From NCBI GenBank assembly GCA_945879015.1, contig CAMCUO010000015.1:1-52151 (forward strand): a stretch of DNA of 52,151 nt, read 5' to 3'. A program made the position numbers and the translations under genes. The number at the start of each line of letters is the position of its first letter. The stretch's first letter is position 1. This DNA comes from Chitinophaga pinensis (GTDB taxonomy: Bacteria > Bacteroidota > Bacteroidia > 2-12-FULL-35-15). Below the pieces are notes generated by a model. That model ran no database searches and had not been told where the DNA came from. It was given only the letters and a program-made list of their open reading frames with translations. This document shows positions 49,860-52,151 of the stretch, one piece after another.

Positions 49860-51809
49860 TTAGTTTTTTCTTATTAAATGCACAAATCCTTTGTTTTCGA
49901 TTGGTTGAGCATCCACAACACAAGCAGAGATATAGTGTGCTAACCAGAAATAAACTCCTTCAGAAGCATCTTTGCCATTCACTTTCCCATCCCACTTGTC
50001 AGTTAAGTCATTGGTTTCAAATACTTTTTTACCCCAACGGTTATAAACTTCAATGTGAAATTCTTTAACGTAAGCAAATTTATTAAAGTCGAAAGTAGGG
50101 TTTTCAAAATCTCCATCTGGAGTAAAAACATTCGTTTTTACAATATAATCAGGCAACATAGGAGGAGGAGAATAATTTAAAACGGTAGTTAGGAAAACAG
50201 GACAGCCAACAGCAGGAGTCATTACAACAGTATACTGAGTTCCTGCTACTGGGTTTGAAACTACTAAAGTATCTCCTGTACCTAACAATGGGCCTGTGCC
50301 ATCTGGGTATAAATACCATTGATAAGTAACATATCCAGCAGGGGCTTGTAAAGTAACAGTTGGATCACCTGGACAAAATACTGTTCCAATTCCTAAAGTA
50401 TCGCCAGGATTTGGTGGGTTGAAAATTGTTAATGTATCAATAGTTGAACATCCGCCCAATGAAGAAACAGTAACGTAATAAGTTCCTGGAGGTATGTTTG
50501 TCAAACTATCATTATTAGTGCCAACAACAGATCCTGTTGTTGAATCTACCCAAACGAATGTAAATGGAGGAACTGCTCCTGTTGGCTGTACATAAGCATA
50601 ACCATCTATGTAATCATTACAAGTCGCTGCAATAACGTTTGTATTCACATTAATTTCTGAGTATGCAAGTGTCACAGTTAATGAAGTTCCACAACCAGAA
50701 GCAGATAACATACTAACACTATAAACTTGACCTAAAATAGGATTTGCAATTGCTAGAGTATCATTCGTTGCACCTGGGATAATAACTGAAGATGCATCAT
50801 ACCACTGATAAGAATTGAATCCGCCAGGAGCAGAAAGAAGTAATAGTGTATCATCTGGACAAAATGCTACTTGAGCAGCAAGTTGAGAGCAGCTAGCATC
50901 AATATAAGCATAACCAAAGTGGCCAGTTAAAGTACAATCACCAGTTTGAAATTGAATAGAAACTGTTGTTCCAATATATGGAGTCAAATCGATACTAACT
51001 GTTGTCCATTTTTTGTAATACCCTTGAAGTGCTCCAAAAGAATCATTAAAAGGCTTAAATGAAGTGTCAGTTGATGCAGCAATACCTTCAACAGAATAAA
51101 CTCCACATGGTCCAGAAACAGGAGTTCCTGCAGCATCAAAAACTGTAATATCAAATCTAGGTTGTTCTAAAGCAGTATGAGAACCTGGATTTTCAAGAAT
51201 AACAGCATATTGGTATGTAAAAGAAGTATTAGCAGCAGTAACAGTAATTGGATAGTTAAGATACTCTGTTTCAGCACCTATAAGTGAGTTACCTAAACGA
51301 GTAGAGAAGCTTAATCCTCCTGGTGCAACCAATGGAATTTCAGGTAAACCTGTAACCGTATTTATAGCAATTGGGTCAAAGCCTGCACCCGTGTTTACTG
51401 TATGACGATTAACTACAAATCCTGGTGTCCAAACTGTTGGAACGTCATTAAAACCTGTAGCACCTGTCCAGTTTGTAAAATCTCCAAATTCAAATCCAGC
51501 ATTATCACAAACTGCCATAGAAGCTTTTTGCTCAGAAAAATAGATTGATTTATCTTCAACAATACCTAGCTTTTTATTAATGTAGTCTTGCTTTCTGTGA
51601 CGAATGATAGAAGTATACTCGCTTTCACGAATACCTTTTTCTTTCAACTCTGCAATAACAGCAGCCTCATCAAAACCAACAAGCAATTCAGCATTGTTTT
51701 GGTTAGAAGAATTGATAGTATGATTATGAATTACTTCTTGCGCAAACAAGGTGTTTGCCGACAATAAAGAAACAATTCCGAAAAATTTTAGAAGGTTCAT
51801 TTTTTTCAT
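49860..51809 (-). CDS. Secreted PKD/SprB-like repeat protein with T9SS type B (gliding-motility type) sorting domain
   Basis: The 649-residue protein has a signal peptide (about 1-24, ending LFAQ) and a jelly-roll-like N-terminal domain (residues about 95-310, FGDFTNWTGATGFND ... FGYAYIDASC). Repeats of the type CPDDTLLLLSAPGGFNSYQWYD and CPGDPTVTLQAPAGYVTYQWYL enclose a SprB-like segment (ATCNDYIDGYAYVQPTGAVPPFTFVW). The C-terminus (TNVFTPDGDFENPTFDF ... FHIEVYNRWGKKVFETNDLTDKWDGKVNGKDASEGVYFW) is the classical type B CTD of gliding-associated proteins. The start could be Met1 or Met4. It is probably a surface adhesin. Confidence 0.92.
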   Translation of the reverse strand: MKKMNLLKFFGIVSLLSANTLFAQEVIHNHTINSSNQNNAELLVGFDEAAVIAELKEKGIRESEYTSIIRHRKQDYINKKLGIVEDKSIYFSEQKASMAVCDNAGFEFGDFTNWTGATGFNDVPTVWTPGFVVNRHTVNTGAGFDPIAINTVTGLPEIPLVAPGGLSFSTRLGNSLIGAETEYLNYPITVTAANTSFTYQYAVILENPGSHTALEQPRFDITVFDAAGTPVSGPCGVYSVEGIAASTDTSFKPFNDSFGALQGYYKKWTTVSIDLTPYIGTTVSIQFQTGDCTLTGHFGYAYIDASCSQLAAQVAFCPDDTLLLLSAPGGFNSYQWYDASSVIIPGATNDTLAIANPILGQVYSVSMLSASGCGTSLTVTLAYSEINVNTNVIAATCNDYIDGYAYVQPTGAVPPFTFVWVDSTTGSVVGTNNDSLTNIPPGTYYVTVSSLGGCSTIDTLTIFNPPNPGDTLGIGTVFCPGDPTVTLQAPAGYVTYQWYLYPDGTGPLLGTGDTLVVSNPVAGTQYTVVMTPAVGCPVFLTTVLNYSPPPMLPDYIVKTNVFTPDGDFENPTFDFNKFAYVKEFHIEVYNRWGKKVFETNDLTDKWDGKVNGKDASEGVYFWLAHYISACVVDAQPIENKGFVHLIRKN

Positions 51810-52083
51810 ATAATGCTAAAAAATTAAATTAGGATTGACCAAAGTACTATTATTTCATATAAACTGATGCTATTGTATCAAAAAAAGTTGCACCTGTTTA
51901 AAATTAATTTGATTTTGTTAATAGAATATCCATAATTTGCCTAAAAATTGGATTTTATGCATCTAATTTTGATTTAATATCATTATTGTCCGATAAAAGT
52001 ACAAAATAGAATTTATATATGCTAATTTATTTGATTATCAGTTAGTTAATTTTATGTTTTTGGGTTTTTATAAAGTAAGCCCA

Positions 52084-52151
52084 CTAAAATAAATCGTATT
52101 GTAAGTTTGTTGGTGCTATTTTTTGCCAGTCTTTATCTGGATTTTCTAAAA
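52084..52151 (-). CDS. 3' end of a further minus-strand gene (partial)
   Basis: A frame open at the window edge encodes LENPDKDWQKIAPTNLQYDL then F and ends with TAG at 52084. Only 21 codons are visible, so the product cannot be identified. The region 51810-52083 upstream of the type B cargo gene is AT-rich with no gene or clear promoter, apart from a poor TACTTTGG near 51842. Confidence 0.5.
   Translation of the reverse strand, partial: LENPDKDWQKIAPTNLQYDLF

Overview
The window looks like an ordinary chromosomal segment of a low-G+C member of the Bacteroidota. The evidence is four secreted proteins with type A (PNP...SxGxY-type) C-terminal sorting domains and one with a type B (gliding-motility-type) domain, all cargo of the type IX secretion system (T9SS). 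Further evidence is a TonB-dependent receptor with a CarboxypepD-like N-terminal domain, many start sites preceded by TAnnTTTG boxes with TTG/TTTG about 19-21 nt upstream, few Shine-Dalgarno sequences, and a bacillithiol gene (bshB1). The order or genus cannot be fixed from this sequence. I see no phage, integrase, transposase, CRISPR array, rRNA or tRNA.

Layout. 1-4.4 kb: a propeller-amidohydrolase fusion, a 48-residue conserved-looking small protein, and ribosomal protein L31 type B. 4.5-8.5 kb: sucC and a BNR-propeller T9SS cargo protein. 8.5-11.6 kb (minus): a compact DUF2520 / kdsC / UbiA prenyltransferase / maf cluster. 11.6-16.2 kb (minus): a cytochrome c maturation operon ccmB-ccmC-ccmD-ccmE-ccmF, with a CxxxY-type CcmE and no ccmA, ccmG or ccmH beside it. 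16.3-21.5 kb (plus): thioredoxin-type glutathione peroxidase, bshB1, a methyltransferase, ffh and folD. 21.5-24.7 kb: a SET-domain protein, an unknown exported protein and six-domain rpsA with a structured leader. 24.8-30.8 kb: a repeat-rich T9SS cargo protein, pyrR-pyrB, a STAS protein, a small cargo protein and rnz. 31-35.5 kb: a response regulator, a FecA-like receptor and a BadF-type sugar kinase. 35.6-41.6 kb (minus): YebC and a tight lipoprotein / DUF5723 beta-barrel / kdsA / cargo operon. 41.7-46 kb: a small membrane protein, rarA, a monohaem lipoprotein cytochrome, an LpxL-type acyltransferase, a small exported protein and smpB. 46.2-49.4 kb: a metal locus, mntR plus an Nramp transporter fused to a universal-stress domain, facing the wreck of a TonB receptor across a mirror-symmetric promoter/operator region. 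49.4-52.1 kb: a small exported protein, a type B cargo protein and the 3' end of a further minus-strand gene.

How the genes work together. Envelope functions dominate: haem and cytochrome c export (Ccm plus a cytochrome lipoprotein), LPS/Kdo synthesis (KdsA, KdsC, LpxL homologue), T9SS cargo, and metal/iron uptake. Housekeeping genes (sucC, ffh, folD, rpsA, pyrRB, rnz, smpB, rarA, yebC) are interleaved with them. The most unusual items are the reduced CcmE-variant Ccm operon, the decayed receptor whose promoter and putative MntR-type operator still look intact, the Nramp-USP fusion, a cargo gene wedged between the STAS gene and rnz, and a set of dispersed imperfect inverted repeats in the spacers. 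I did not find a clear new defence or biosynthetic system.
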